64,000 bases of DNA from Cladorrhinum sp. PSN259 (Eukaryota > Ascomycota > Sordariomycetes > Sordariales > Podosporaceae), in NCBI GenBank assembly GCA_033725935.1, contig MU867066.1:620001-684000 (forward strand), given 5' to 3'. Numbering within the stretch: the stretch's first letter is position 1; each line of letters begins with the position of its first letter. The position numbers and the translations under genes are program-made. The notes beneath the pieces were generated by a model, which had not been told where the DNA came from, made no database searches, and saw nothing but the letters and a program-made list of their open reading frames with translations. This document shows positions 11,041 to 22,183 of this stretch, in pieces.

Positions 11041-12461
11041 CTATGCCGCATCAGCCTGGGCCGTTTCCCCGTTGACTTGCTTGGGTGCTGAGGCCTGCTC
11101 TTTTGGTGGTTCTTCCTCCGTCTTGATCTCCTCTTTCACGGCCACCTCCTCGCTCTTTACCTCCTCTTCTGCTGCTGACCTCGGGTTATTCCACAGATCA
11201 AGCGCGGCCTCGACCTTGGGGCCCCAGACCTCTTCGCCCTTGAGAAGATCATCATACTCCATGCAGTTAGCAGTGCCGAGCACGAACTGACCTTGGCAGG
11301 TTCTAGCAAGCTCGGCCATCATGGCACCGCACCCAATCTTCTCGCCGAGGTCATGACACAAGCTGCGAACGTAAAATCCGGAAGTAACAGTCATCTTGAC
11401 CTTGCACGCCGGGGGTCCCTTGCCCTCCCAAGGGAACGGCACATCGGCTGAAGGTGGTGGGGGAATAAGGTCTGACCCTCTGCCCTTTGGAAGAGCCTTG
11501 ACCTTCAGAGCGCCCGACATCATGGGTTCGGCAGCGCCATCTTCAGTCTTGACCCGCTTAGCTGCTGGCTGCTCGTCCTTGACAACGTCCTCTATCCGTT
11601 CCTCAGCCTCGCGCTTCTTGGAGTTGATTTCCTCAAACGCTTTCGTTTCTTCCTCCGCCTTTACGATTTTCTCCTCGTCAGGCTTCTCGCCAGCGGCCTG
11701 GCTCTTGGCAATATCCCAAACAGATCCAACAAGCTTCTTCTCAGCCTGACCGGCCTCCACCGTAGGCCAGCGGTGGTTGTGCGTGCCGGGCTCGTACCAC
11801 TCCACAATCTCCAACTCGGTAACGTCGACGTCTCTGGTCTCAATCTCGCGGGGAATTGGCTTGCCCTCGCGCGCGTATTCGTAAAGAGGCTTGCCTTCCA
11901 TCTTGAGCGCGGAATAGAGAGGCGGCATCTGTTTGAACTTCCCACGAAAACCTCCTAGCGCATTCTCTACCACCTCACGTGTGACATTGTCGTAGTCGCC
12001 CTTCTTGATCAGTTTACCGGTGCGGTCGTATGTGTCGGTGCTAGCGCCGAAGACAACGACGGTCTCGTACGTCTTTTTGCAGAGCAGGAAGTTGGAGAGA
12101 GACTTGGTGCCCTTGCCAACGCCGAGAATGAGGACGCCGGTAGCGAGGGGATCAAGAGTACCGCCGTGGCCCATCTTGACCCTGAGATCCTGCTTTGCCT
12201 TGCCGCGGCGTTTCTTCTGGTATTTCGATTCCTTTTCGCGGAGGGCCTTCTCTTGCGCGATGAGGGGCGCGAAGGCTGCGGAGGGGTTGAAGAGGTTTTG
12301 GCAGTCGCGGATTACTTGAGCCGAGCTCATGCCAACCGGCTTGTTGATGGCTGTTGATTTTGGTCACGGTTAGCAAAGCAAACTGGGGGCCTCTGTGATC
12401 GCAATTGCTGGCTGATTGGTATCGTACCAAAGACGCCCTCAAGAATCTTGTCGCCGGCCAT
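11041..12461 (-). CDS. PUS4: tRNA pseudouridine-55 synthase (PUS4/TruB)
   Basis: Exon 1 (12461-12428) and exon 2 (12350-11041) join across a 77-nt intron to give 447 aa starting MAGDKILEGVFAINKPVGMSS. The short first exon restores the universal TruB opening (INKPxGxSS). The catalytic motif GGTLDPLATGVL contains the nucleophilic Asp, and the later family strings KKTYE, MPPLYSALKMEGKPLYEYAREG and SGFYVRSLCHDLG are present. The enzyme makes pseudouridine 55 in the T loop of nuclear and mitochondrial tRNAs; yeast Pus4 is 403 aa. A charged insertion of roughly 100 residues sits between the catalytic core and the last motif and includes AAKRVKTED, similar to a monopartite nuclear signal. The C-terminal ~50 residues are Glu/Lys-rich. 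Confidence 0.95.
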
Positions 12462-13038
12462 TTTGAGGACTTTGGGGAATCGCATGCGATGGCCGAGTGG
12501 AAAACGAAAGGTTCGAAGGCGACCTGGTGAGAATTGAGTCGCTCAAAATTGGATGCGATTATCAATTGGAGGGCAGTGCTTTCCCTCGTCGCATTCGAAA
12601 AGTTTAATACCAGTTCGGATCGTTGAGATGGGAAGAATGAATTCCGAAGTGCCTTGCGAGTTTATTATCCGACGTTATCGGTTGGTTGGCCAAGGGAGCC
12701 CCGGTGAGCGGGACGCTGTAGCTAGGACTTTAAAAGGTGGGATATTTGGTGTAAAGACAGGGTTTCCCCTGGTACCGAGTACTTTAACGGTTCGTTTGGC
12801 TCCTGCCCCACCTTCCATTTAGCTGCGTGTTGTTCGTCGCGTGCCTGCCAGTGCTCCCGTCGCTGGACCGTGTAAAGAGCCGGGAAACTTTCAGTTTCGA
12901 CTCGAACTTCCACAATGAACCCGACGTCGTAATTTTGGTTATTTACCACTAACACAAAACGTCTCGACATTTTTCGAGCCGCTCGATAATTCAGGATCTC
13001 CGAATTGCACATTCTACAGTAACGCTTATATCCCCACC
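12462..13038. promoter_or_regulatory. Divergent promoter region, PUS4 and RFTS protein gene
   Basis: 577 bp between divergent start codons, containing no convincing gene. It must hold both promoters. No specific binding site was identified. Confidence 0.5.
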
Positions 13039-15248
13039 ATGGCGGGCCCAGGGCGTCCGCGACGACGGCGGGCATCCGACACCCAGCGCTGGGTCAAGGA
13101 GAACACCGTGTTGAAGCCCGTAACGCCTGGCTCTGACGATAGCACTTGGCCAGCCTTTATGCTCAAAGAAGCGACGATATATCGCAGAGATGGCAGGACT
13201 ATCGCCAACCCACTCATGGCTCATCTCGAAGGACCCTATATCATCCGCGGGGTGCTCGAGGTTGATGATTCTGAGCATTACTCCCGTCGTATGTACCACT
13301 CGCTCAACTCGCCGCTCTTGGTCAATGAGGCACTGACATCTGCTTAGTGGTCACTCGGGGCATAAAAACAGCGCCGATCGAGGTTGAGAACTGTTGGAAG
13401 TACTCGATGGGGGACGGCCCAGTTGCATTTTGGGTTTCGGGTCCATGTGGGTGGTACGAGATCAGGCCTTCGGCCAAATACCAGCCGATATACAATGAAA
13501 TTCTGGAAGGAATCAATTTGTACTATGGGATTCTCGTCGCCTATGAGAAACATGAGAAGTCTCGCAGAAAGAAGAAAGGGAAGAAGGCTGATGCGCCAAC
13601 TCTCGACCAGCTTTTCCTCGAGTACGCCATTCGAGTTGGCAACGGAGTCATTCGGGACGAGGTAGAAGCACTATGCCACAAATGGGCCGAGTGGTTGATT
13701 GCCCATTTCCCTAAGGAGGCAGAGTTAGATTGGAGCAAGACCGGCTTTGCAAATTGGGTGAAGGAGTCACATCCGGACTTAGTTAAGAAGGTTGACGATG
13801 TAGCAAAAGGCCTGATACCACCGACGCCGCTCCCGGACTACACTAGCGCGCCGGAACCCTCACGAAGTGTGTATGACAGCTCAGACGTGGAGATGGAAGA
13901 TATCTCCATGGAGCAGTCGCGTGCTCTGCCAACCAGACCTTTCCGAGCAGGAAAGGGAAAAGTAGAGACGCTAGTACCCATTCCGGAAAGATACCGTCTT
14001 TCGGAATCGTCAGCAAATCCGGCGACCGGCTCAGCAAGCCCTACACCTGCTCAAGGCAAAGGCACAGAACTTACTTCAGACGATCCAATGGATCATTTGT
14101 TCTCGGCCGTTAGTGAGATTGCACAAGAGATGGATATAAAAACATCCACAGCCTCTAAAGTGACCAACACGATTTTTTTCAAGTGTAAAATGAAAGACTA
14201 TGGAGGGGCAAAGCAGATCGTGTCCTACTTTGCAAAGGATATTCTTGGGCGGTTAGGGCCCGACTGGAAGGGCACGCCGTGGCGTAAGTGGTTACAGGAG
14301 ACCGCCGTGCATCCCCCAACGGAGTTGTTATATACTCCTGAACAGATGCTGCCCCAGCTGTATCGTCGGGCTAAGAGCACTAGGACACCGGCGCCCCCCA
14401 AGTCTACCAGTGTGTCTGAAGTTCCTCCGGCTATCAACCTTGAGAAGCGGGCGCGCAAGCCCGGTTTGAACAGTGGGGCTGCGCATGGTTCAGGTGATGA
14501 TAGCGTGCCTGGCAATCATAGTCAGTCGTTACTGCGGAACCGATCGTCTGGAAAGCGGGCGACTCTTCGATTAACCGCCTCCAAAAAGCGCCCGGCCTAC
14601 TTCCCCGAGGAGGATCTCGAAGATACCAGCAGCCGAGGAAAGAAATCCTCTAAGAGGACCCACAATCACATCAATGAGGACGAATCTATGGACGTCTCAA
14701 GCGAGGACGATGAAAGCGTTACTGCCGACGCCGAATCAAGCAATGAAGCTGATCTCCAGGCCAACCCCGTTGAGTCCCAACTTCCAGCTCCAGAGGGCAC
14801 TTCCCGCGTTGTGCTTGTAGCAGAACGACTACCGACAATGTCACCCACTGGCCACAGTGGCACGTGGGTCTGTGAGCACGAAGATTGCGATCACATCGTG
14901 CGTGGCGCCGAAGAACCCGCAGGGCAGGCTTTAATTCAGGAGCATTTTGCCTACCACGAAGCACAAACCGCCAAAATTGACCTTGCCCGGAAAGAGAGCA
15001 GAGGCCACTTGCCCATTAAGTAAGAGAAATCCGGTTATTCTTTGTCTTCCTCCCCCGAACTCCTCTTCAAGTTCTCCGATAATAAATAAGTGATGTGACG
15101 TAACTGACAGTGCGCGTTCTTGCAAAACAGGAATCTCCTTGAGAAGATTCAAGGTATAGGCGAACAGGCCCTGCGCAGGAAGCGAGGAACGCTGAGTGAT
15201 AGCTCAAAGCCTCTTCCTGCTCCTATTAAACGGCGATTGTTGCTATAA
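13039..15248 (+). CDS. RFTS (DNMT1 replication-foci) domain protein without methyltransferase
   Basis: Three exons (13039-13288, 13348-15019, 15131-15248) give 679 aa. Residues about 45-200 resemble the replication-foci targeting domain of DNMT1: IYRRDGRTIANPLMAHLEGP, VTRGIKTAPIEVENCW, then GWYEIRPSAKYQPIYNEI. In DNMT1 this domain binds ubiquitylated histone H3 and hemimethylated sites. No cytosine methyltransferase motifs follow. Instead there is a Ser/Pro-rich linker, a conserved-looking block at about 260-340 and a Lys-rich, acidic region. Near the end is a C2H2-like finger (CEHEDCDHIV...HFAYHE). The last exon uses a GTAAGA donor that lies across an apparent TAA, with a CTGAC branch site, and adds NLLEKIQGIGEQALRRKRG. 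A chromatin role is inferred. Confidence 0.8.
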
Positions 15249-16286
15249 ATAACACTGTCTTGAGAAAAGGCAGAGCAGGATGGTCTTTTGGGGTTCCGTG
15301 TTATGTTCTTTCTATATATGGTACGGAGTTTGGGAACCAATCGCGATTTTTTTGCGGTCATATTCTTTGTCTTATTTTTGCCTTTCTAGGATTTTTCGTT
15401 TTGGGAATGGACAAACAACCAAACAAATAAATGGGAAAGGTAACGGGCGTTGTTGGCTACTATCATGTTTTAGGGGCATTGAGGAAGGAATGCATATGGC
15501 CATAGGATGGCGGAATGAGATGGACAGGAAGCATCATAAGTGCCGAATTTGTTGACGGGGTGAAAGGAGCAGCAGAAATCAAGAGATGGCATGTGAGTTT
15601 TGTCTGGGTCATTAAAGGATCTTTTCTTCTTCGGGGCTGGTGGGATGGATATTTGTATTTACACAGCTATAAGTAGAGTGAGCTATACATGTAGCTCACT
15701 TTTATAGAGCGAAAGATGTCGTTTGTGTTTTAAACCGTCTGATCTGAAAAGGGTTTGTATATAAACATATACTAAATCCATGAGAGAGCAAATCAGAGAA
15801 ACACAACCTACATATACGGCTAGCTCTTCTCATGGCCACTTTTATTGCGGTACATACACGGTTGTATATATGTATGTATATAATAAACTCACTCAAACCT
15901 GGAAAATGGGTTCTCGAGAAAGACTGATGAGTACTCTATAAAAAGCCTTCTCATCCCATGATTGTCTTTTTATCTCTACTTTTTTTTACGTATCCCTAAC
16001 CAATTTTCTTCCTGATACATCACCTACAAAGCTTCAGTCAAGGGGAAAAGAAAGGAGCAAAAGAAATCGACATGAAAGCGATAATCCCTTCAAGGAAAAC
16101 TTATTGCTGGAAAGGAGCCCCCCCAAAAAAAGAGTTCAAGCCCACAAACTGCATGGCCTTCCCTCCCTAATCATCAAATCAAACCCTGAGTACAAAGAAA
16201 GAAGCCCATGTGAAAATGCTGGAAAGAATAAAAAATTCGCTTGTTCATTACAAATATGATATACTATCAGAGGAAACCCGATTTAC
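15249..16286. other. AT-rich region between convergent RFTS and YOR1-like genes
   Basis: About 1 kb of AT-rich sequence with ATAT/TATG-type simple repeats near 15840-15890. It fits 3' untranslated and terminator sequence. No gene is supported. Confidence 0.55.
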
Positions 16287-19200
16287 TCAATCCTGCTCAT
16301 GCTCATCACCACCACCGCCAACAGCACCACCGCCCGCAGCCGCTGCCACAGCAAAATCTTCCTTCCTAATCCCACTCCTATCACACATCCCCCTGAATAT
16401 CCCTCTCTCCGGTCCCAAATTCCACAACTCGATCGGTGGTCCCATCTCGGCAATCTTGCCCTTATCCATAACGCATATTCTGTCGTACCCAATAATTGTT
16501 CTTAAACGATGCGCAATGCACAGCAAAGTCTTGCCTCTAAACCCATTAGCGATCGTAGCCTGGATTTTATCGTCTGTTTCCATGTCCACGCTCGACGTGG
16601 CTTCATCGCACACAATGATCTGCGATCCGCGGACGAGCGCGCGAGCGAGCGCCATTAGTTGGCGCTGACCCAGAGAAAAGTTCAGACCGTCTTCCTCTAC
16701 GATTGAGTCTAGGTGTATGCGGTTCGGGTCTCTGGTTGCCAATGCGCTGCTATCATTCGATTCGTCGCCGGCTTCAGCAGGATCATCAGAGACTAGACCA
16801 GATTGCCTGAGGGTAGACCAAAGCTCCAAGTCTGTGTGTTCACCGAATGGATCAAGATTGCTCCTCACGGTACCGCGGAAGAGGGTAGGATCCTGAGGAA
16901 TAATAGCAAGCCTCGTGCGAAGGTCATGTAATCCCACTGTCGAGATATCCAGTCCGTCGATGGTAATACGACCACCTGAAAGTTCCACAAGACGGAAAAG
17001 AGTCGACATAATCGAGCTCTTGCCTGCGCCTGTGCGGCCAACAATACCAATACGCTCACCACCCTTGATATGCATGCTGAGGCCAGACAGCACGAGAGGC
17101 AGGCCGTCGCGGTACCGCATCTCGACATTGTCAAAAATAATCTCGCCCTTCTCCGGCCAGCTCTCGCGGACGTCTATAGTCTTGATCGGTGCTTCCTCCT
17201 CCAACTGGGTTCCGTAGTACTGCAAACGCTCGACAGCGTTCATGCCGTTCTCGACTTCAGCCAACTGACGAACAGTAAACTGAATCATTTGGACGATACC
17301 GAGAATATACGATAGAACCAAACCAGCAATCGAGGGGGAAACCGAGAAACGGGAGGTTACAACGAGAATGCCGGTCGTAAACACCAACAGATTACCAATG
17401 AAATCGAGCCGAATAGACAGCCACCGCTGATTAGAGTAAGTCAAGAAGTAGGCCGAGTCCATGTCGTCGATCGACTTTCGGAGGTCCTGGATGAAGTGAT
17501 CCTTCAGGCCGTACGCCCTGATACTTGCCACACCAGACAGCCCCTCACCAAACTTGGCAAAGACTGTTGACCGATGCAACGATTCGATACGCTTGACCTC
17601 GCGAGCCGAGGCGCGGTAATATCCCGTAGCGAAACAAAACACAATGAAAAGCGGCACCAGAGCCACAGCGAAGAAGTGGAAGTAAGCGATGATCAGAATA
17701 AAGACCGAGATGATGCTGCCGATGCTGAAAAGGTACATTCTCAGTGCATCTGTAAGGTTGTTGTCCATGACGTCCACGTCTCGACTGAAGCGATTGGTAA
17801 TGCGGCCGAGCGGCGTAGTATCAAAGAAGGACATTGGTGCGCGCAAGACCCTGCCGATAGCATTCCGCAACATGACCTTGCTTGCCGTGGTGCCGAAGAC
17901 GGATAGTGCCACCATGAAAACGAACATGAGCAGCGCCTGCAGGGCACCGAGGCCGGCGTAGATTCCAATGTATGCGCCCATAGAGAGGCCATATCTGTCC
18001 GAAGTCCAATAGGAAAGCCATAAACTTGTCATGATGTTGGCTCCTTGCGACAAAACCAAGAGCAATAGGATGATTCCCGCATTGAAGGGGCTGCCGGAGG
18101 ATCGGTTGTAAGAGGTATACACGCTCCATGGCACGCTTGAGACGGCACGTTCTTCCGACTGCATAAGAGCCTTGCCCTTCTTTTTCTTCTTCGACTTGTC
18201 CTCATCTTCTGGAGCTTTGACGGCGGCGCTGCTTTCATGCTTCTCTTCAACGGCAGTTGTTTCCATGAGGGAGCGGAAGCCGGCAGAGTCTCGCATAAGA
18301 TTGTCGAATGTGTCAACAGCCTGGATCTTTCCGCCTTCCATCCAGATAATCCGGTCGCAGCGGTTCAAAACCCAGAGCTGATGGGTGGCGAGGATTCGGC
18401 ACTTGTCTTTGAGAAGTCCGCAAATGGCGTTATCGAAGATGTGGCGTCCGACATGGGCATCAACAGCGCTCAGAGGGTCATCCATGAGCACGATATCAGC
18501 GTCAAAGTAGATGGCGCGAGCTATGTTCAGTCTCTGCTTCTGGCCTCCAGAGATGGTGATACCCCTTTCGCCAATCTCGGTCAGGTCGTGATTTGGAAGC
18601 ATATCGAGATCCGCCTGCAAAGCGCATGCTTTGATGACGTCCGAGTACCACTTCTTGTCCATTTCTTTTCCAAACAGAATGTTATCCTTCAGTGTTGTGT
18701 TCTGAATCCAAGCATATTGGGGACAGAAGGCCCTGGAGGCGCCCAAGGTGACCTCGCCACTCGTCCTTCGCATATCACCAGCCAGAGCAGCGAGAAGAGA
18801 AGTTTTTCCACTGCCGACCGTACCAATAACGGCGACAAGCTCGTTCCGGCCAATTTCAAAAGTGAGATCCTGGAGCTTGAATGGCTCACGTTCCTCGACC
18901 AGTGTACTTGCGTCCTCGCTGTCCACATGTTCGGGCTCCGACTTTTCTTTCTTTGACCCTTGCTTTCCTTTGTGATCACCACCGATGGTACCCTCGGTAT
19001 CCTGGGTCGGTGTTCGCTCCCAGGTGAAGGAAGCGTCATGCACCTCAACAGCGTTGACGGCGTCTGAGTCGAACGTAGCTTCTTCTGTCCGTTCCTCAGC
19101 AAGTAATAGCTCCTGGATGCGGGAAAGTGACGACCAGGCATCAGTAACCTGGCCGATAACCGTGGGTAGCAAGTTCAAAGGCATTCTTAGTCCGTTGAAA

Positions 19201-20732
19201 AGAGCCAGAGACGAGAAAATCTCTGCGGGAGGCAAGTTGCCGTGGGTGAGCGAGAAGGTGATGAAGGCGAGCATCGAGGCGAAGATGGGGAGTGAGATGC
19301 TGATGGCCATGATAGCATTTCGGATGGCTAACAAGATCTGAATGGCCTTGATTTCACGATTTCGAAACTCCTCCAGGCGCCCCAGGAAGGATCCTTCCCA
19401 CCCAAAATACTTTACGAAGCGGACGGACTGGAGGATCTCCTGTGTTAAGCCGACTCGCTGATCTGTAATCTTATTGATGGCCTTTCTCCTAACGAACAGG
19501 CTCTTGATGGCCTTTGTAAGCAGCGGCATGCCGATTATGAGCAATGCAAATCCGGCGAGGGCGCTGTAGGTCAAGTTGACGAGGAGCAGGGCCAGGGTGA
19601 TGAGACACGACAAGGGCGCGGTCCAGATGAGGTGGAACAAACCAGAAGCTTGGTCAACTCTGTAGGTATCGACGCTCATCAAATTGATAATCTTGCCATT
19701 GCCCCATCCTTCACCATCGCCAGCAACTCCGGCATTTTTGCCCATGGGTCCCTTCTTGGTCCTCTTCTTTTCCTTCTTGGCCTCCTTCTCAGCTGACCTG
19801 GCAGCCGGGATATCAGGAAGCGCTACACCACCTGCTTTGGCGCGGCCGGAGATAACCATAGACTTTTCGTAGACCAAGCTGATCAAGGAAGCTCTCGCCA
19901 TACCTCCAGTAACCATGCCACGATAAATGAAGTGGTTCATGCACAAGCTCTGGATGATCTGCATGATCGTAATGCCGAACACCAAACCTAAACCCTTCCC
20001 AATATTCGGTCCCGGGGTGTCGTTAACAGTTGCAATGTAGGCGTCGGCAGCGAACTGAATAAGATAGCGCATGATGAAAGGCGACATGACGCCTAAAACT
20101 GTCGCAACGAGCTGACATATACCTCCGAGCCAGAAATCCCAGACGAACGCTTCGTGCATTGCCCATAGCAGCGGATATTTGTCTCCATTTGCGGTGCGGC
20201 GCTTGAACGATTCTCTCACTATGTCGGTCATTGGCTCAACACCCCTCTTCGGGTTGACGCTGTAGATGTCATTCATTTGTAGCGTTCTCTTGTAGCCGGT
20301 CGTCATGAGAGGACCCATCCAGGAGAAGATGATTTTACCGAAAAAGCCTGCATTGTATTCTGGGCTTACTGTCCTCTCTTCCGGCACCTCTGGGATCTTG
20401 CCCCATCGTAATGGATTGGGCTGTTTATACCACGGCTTCTGTATTGGGAGCCTGCCGGTTGTGGTGGCCGCTGCGCTGGTGACACTGGTGGCCGTTGCAT
20501 AACTTTTCAGGCGATTGAGTTCGTTTCTCTTGTTGGCATCTTCGATCTCAGACCCCATCTCTTCCTTCTCGATGGCATCAAAGCTGTCTCTTGTCGGCAG
20601 TTGAGCCTCTGCTGCGTCCTTTTCCTCCGTTGTTGGTTCATCGCGAGTTGTTTGGGGGTATGTCTGAGCTTGTGGGTCTGGAATGGTTGTGTCTTTGCCT
20701 TTTTCAGGTGGTGTTGATGATGAGTCGGCCAT
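16287..20732 (-). CDS. YOR1: ABC-C (MRP) multidrug transporter, YOR1-like
   Basis: Intronless 1481-aa full transporter ordered TMD1-NBD1-TMD2-NBD2. NBD1 has Walker A GTVGSGKTSLL (about residue 640), signature ISGGQKQRLNIARA and Walker B VLMDDPLSAVD. NBD2 has GRTGAGKSSIM (about 1234), signature FSLGQRQLMALARAL and IIVCDEATSSVD. NBD2 contains the long insertion before the signature that is usual in YOR1-type proteins, and NBD1 is the divergent MRP type. YOR1 exports oligomycin and other organic anions across the plasma membrane. The N-terminal ~85 residues are hydrophilic, with no extra TMD0. The region between TMD1 helices carries a Lys-rich loop (KKEKKRTKKGP). Substrate cannot be read from sequence. 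Confidence 0.92.
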   Translation of the reverse strand: MADSSSTPPEKGKDTTIPDPQAQTYPQTTRDEPTTEEKDAAEAQLPTRDSFDAIEKEEMGSEIEDANKRNELNRLKSYATATSVTSAAATTTGRLPIQKPWYKQPNPLRWGKIPEVPEERTVSPEYNAGFFGKIIFSWMGPLMTTGYKRTLQMNDIYSVNPKRGVEPMTDIVRESFKRRTANGDKYPLLWAMHEAFVWDFWLGGICQLVATVLGVMSPFIMRYLIQFAADAYIATVNDTPGPNIGKGLGLVFGITIMQIIQSLCMNHFIYRGMVTGGMARASLISLVYEKSMVISGRAKAGGVALPDIPAARSAEKEAKKEKKRTKKGPMGKNAGVAGDGEGWGNGKIINLMSVDTYRVDQASGLFHLIWTAPLSCLITLALLLVNLTYSALAGFALLIIGMPLLTKAIKSLFVRRKAINKITDQRVGLTQEILQSVRFVKYFGWEGSFLGRLEEFRNREIKAIQILLAIRNAIMAISISLPIFASMLAFITFSLTHGNLPPAEIFSSLALFNGLRMPLNLLPTVIGQVTDAWSSLSRIQELLLAEERTEEATFDSDAVNAVEVHDASFTWERTPTQDTEGTIGGDHKGKQGSKKEKSEPEHVDSEDASTLVEEREPFKLQDLTFEIGRNELVAVIGTVGSGKTSLLAALAGDMRRTSGEVTLGASRAFCPQYAWIQNTTLKDNILFGKEMDKKWYSDVIKACALQADLDMLPNHDLTEIGERGITISGGQKQRLNIARAIYFDADIVLMDDPLSAVDAHVGRHIFDNAICGLLKDKCRILATHQLWVLNRCDRIIWMEGGKIQAVDTFDNLMRDSAGFRSLMETTAVEEKHESSAAVKAPEDEDKSKKKKKGKALMQSEERAVSSVPWSVYTSYNRSSGSPFNAGIILLLLVLSQGANIMTSLWLSYWTSDRYGLSMGAYIGIYAGLGALQALLMFVFMVALSVFGTTASKVMLRNAIGRVLRAPMSFFDTTPLGRITNRFSRDVDVMDNNLTDALRMYLFSIGSIISVFILIIAYFHFFAVALVPLFIVFCFATGYYRASAREVKRIESLHRSTVFAKFGEGLSGVASIRAYGLKDHFIQDLRKSIDDMDSAYFLTYSNQRWLSIRLDFIGNLLVFTTGILVVTSRFSVSPSIAGLVLSYILGIVQMIQFTVRQLAEVENGMNAVERLQYYGTQLEEEAPIKTIDVRESWPEKGEIIFDNVEMRYRDGLPLVLSGLSMHIKGGERIGIVGRTGAGKSSIMSTLFRLVELSGGRITIDGLDISTVGLHDLRTRLAIIPQDPTLFRGTVRSNLDPFGEHTDLELWSTLRQSGLVSDDPAEAGDESNDSSALATRDPNRIHLDSIVEEDGLNFSLGQRQLMALARALVRGSQIIVCDEATSSVDMETDDKIQATIANGFRGKTLLCIAHRLRTIIGYDRICVMDKGKIAEMGPPIELWNLGPERGIFRGMCDRSGIRKEDFAVAAAAGGGAVGGGGDEHEQD

Positions 20733-22183
20733 GTCGACTTAGAATGCAAGTGATAAGCCCTGGGGTTCAAACGGTGCTCTCTGATTTGAGACACCCGATA
20801 AGTGTAAATAGATCAATTACATGCAGCAGCAAGATGGATGACGACAGTGCAAACACCACGCCAATAGCACGCCACTACGCTAGCAATTGCTAGTCTAGTG
20901 GGGGTTTTAACGAGTGAAACTATTGTCAACAATGGAAACCATCCATTGATGAAAAGAATGGAAAAAAATCTCAGAGAGCGGTCGGGGCGTTCGTCAAGGT
21001 GGTTGTGCAGCAGCAACATGTACTAAAAGTTCGGCAATCAGGGTGCCTTAAAGTAGGCAGGCCGGTAAGCGATTATGACGATGGCACTGCAACCCTTGAA
21101 CCTCTGGTGGATTTCCGTCGCCAACGGAAGGGAAAGAAGCTGCTAAGTGAGTAGCAGGAACAGATGACCAATTTCTTTTCTGGATGATTATAAAGCACGA
21201 ACCAGGGATGCCATTTCGATAAACATCCTGTTCTTCTCACCGACAGTTTTTTTTCTTCAATATTCCAAACAGTCATAAGGCAGAGTCATACCATGATATT
21301 TAGGTACCCCCTTTTAGATAGCTGGGGACCACGGAGAAGGCACGGGGAAAAGACGGAGGACGGTATAAAACAACCGCCGACCTTTCCCAGCTGCCCTACT
21401 GCTGCACAGTTTCTTAGCGTGCTCATGGCAATCGACCAGAATCGGAGATATCGGTGGTTCAGATCTCTCATCTCCATCGCCACACCAGCGAGAAGCAAAA
21501 GAAATACATAGAATGGAGAGCGGGACGGGAATCCATTGCCGATTATCCACGTGTGCACCGCAAGTGAACACCGCAGCGGAGAGTATTCTGTTGTTGAGCT
21601 CGGACGTTACACAACAGCGGTCTCCGCAATCAAATGACTAACCAAGGTCACACCGGAAGAGACGGCACAAGATGATTGACGTCTGATAATGCAGGCAAGT
21701 GCTGACCGTGTGTTGTGTGGCTCGGGTTTTAAACGGCCGACGAAGCTTGGTTCCCGCTTAGGAAAGTGGCAGTTTTTCGGCACCGTCACGGCACCGGCGT
21801 TGGGACCAATCAATGGAGCTAAATTGAAAGGCAGGTGCCAGCTTTAAACAGTGATTATTAATGTGCGTGGGAAGGAAAAAAGCTTCTTTTTCCACCTTAA
21901 TGAAGTCGATGCTGTGATTGAAATCCGATCTGCCCTCGGACCCTTCATTCGATAGTAACAACATCAGTGCGAGAGTAGTCAAAAATAGATTCTCAATCAT
22001 TATTAAGCCAACAGCAATGACTCCTCGCCGGGTTCTACAGTTCGTCTAGATTTAATACTTTGTATTCTTAGTTTTCCTAAGAGAATATGAGAATAAGATG
22101 ACAACATTCAACGGCTTGAAGTTGTCACCATGTCTCAGATCTTATTAGTATCACTTACACCACCCATTTCAGATTCCTTGGCA
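20733..22183. other. Intergenic region upstream of the YOR1-like gene; no supported gene
   Basis: 1.45 kb holding the transporter promoter and the 3' end of the next minus-strand gene. Frames of 67-90 codons on both strands overlap and show no domains. No clear pleiotropic drug resistance element was found by eye. Confidence 0.5.

Noticed and set aside
18237..18956. 239-codon plus-strand frame inside the ABC transporter
   Set aside because: Antisense to the highly conserved NBD1 coding sequence, with no domain of its own.
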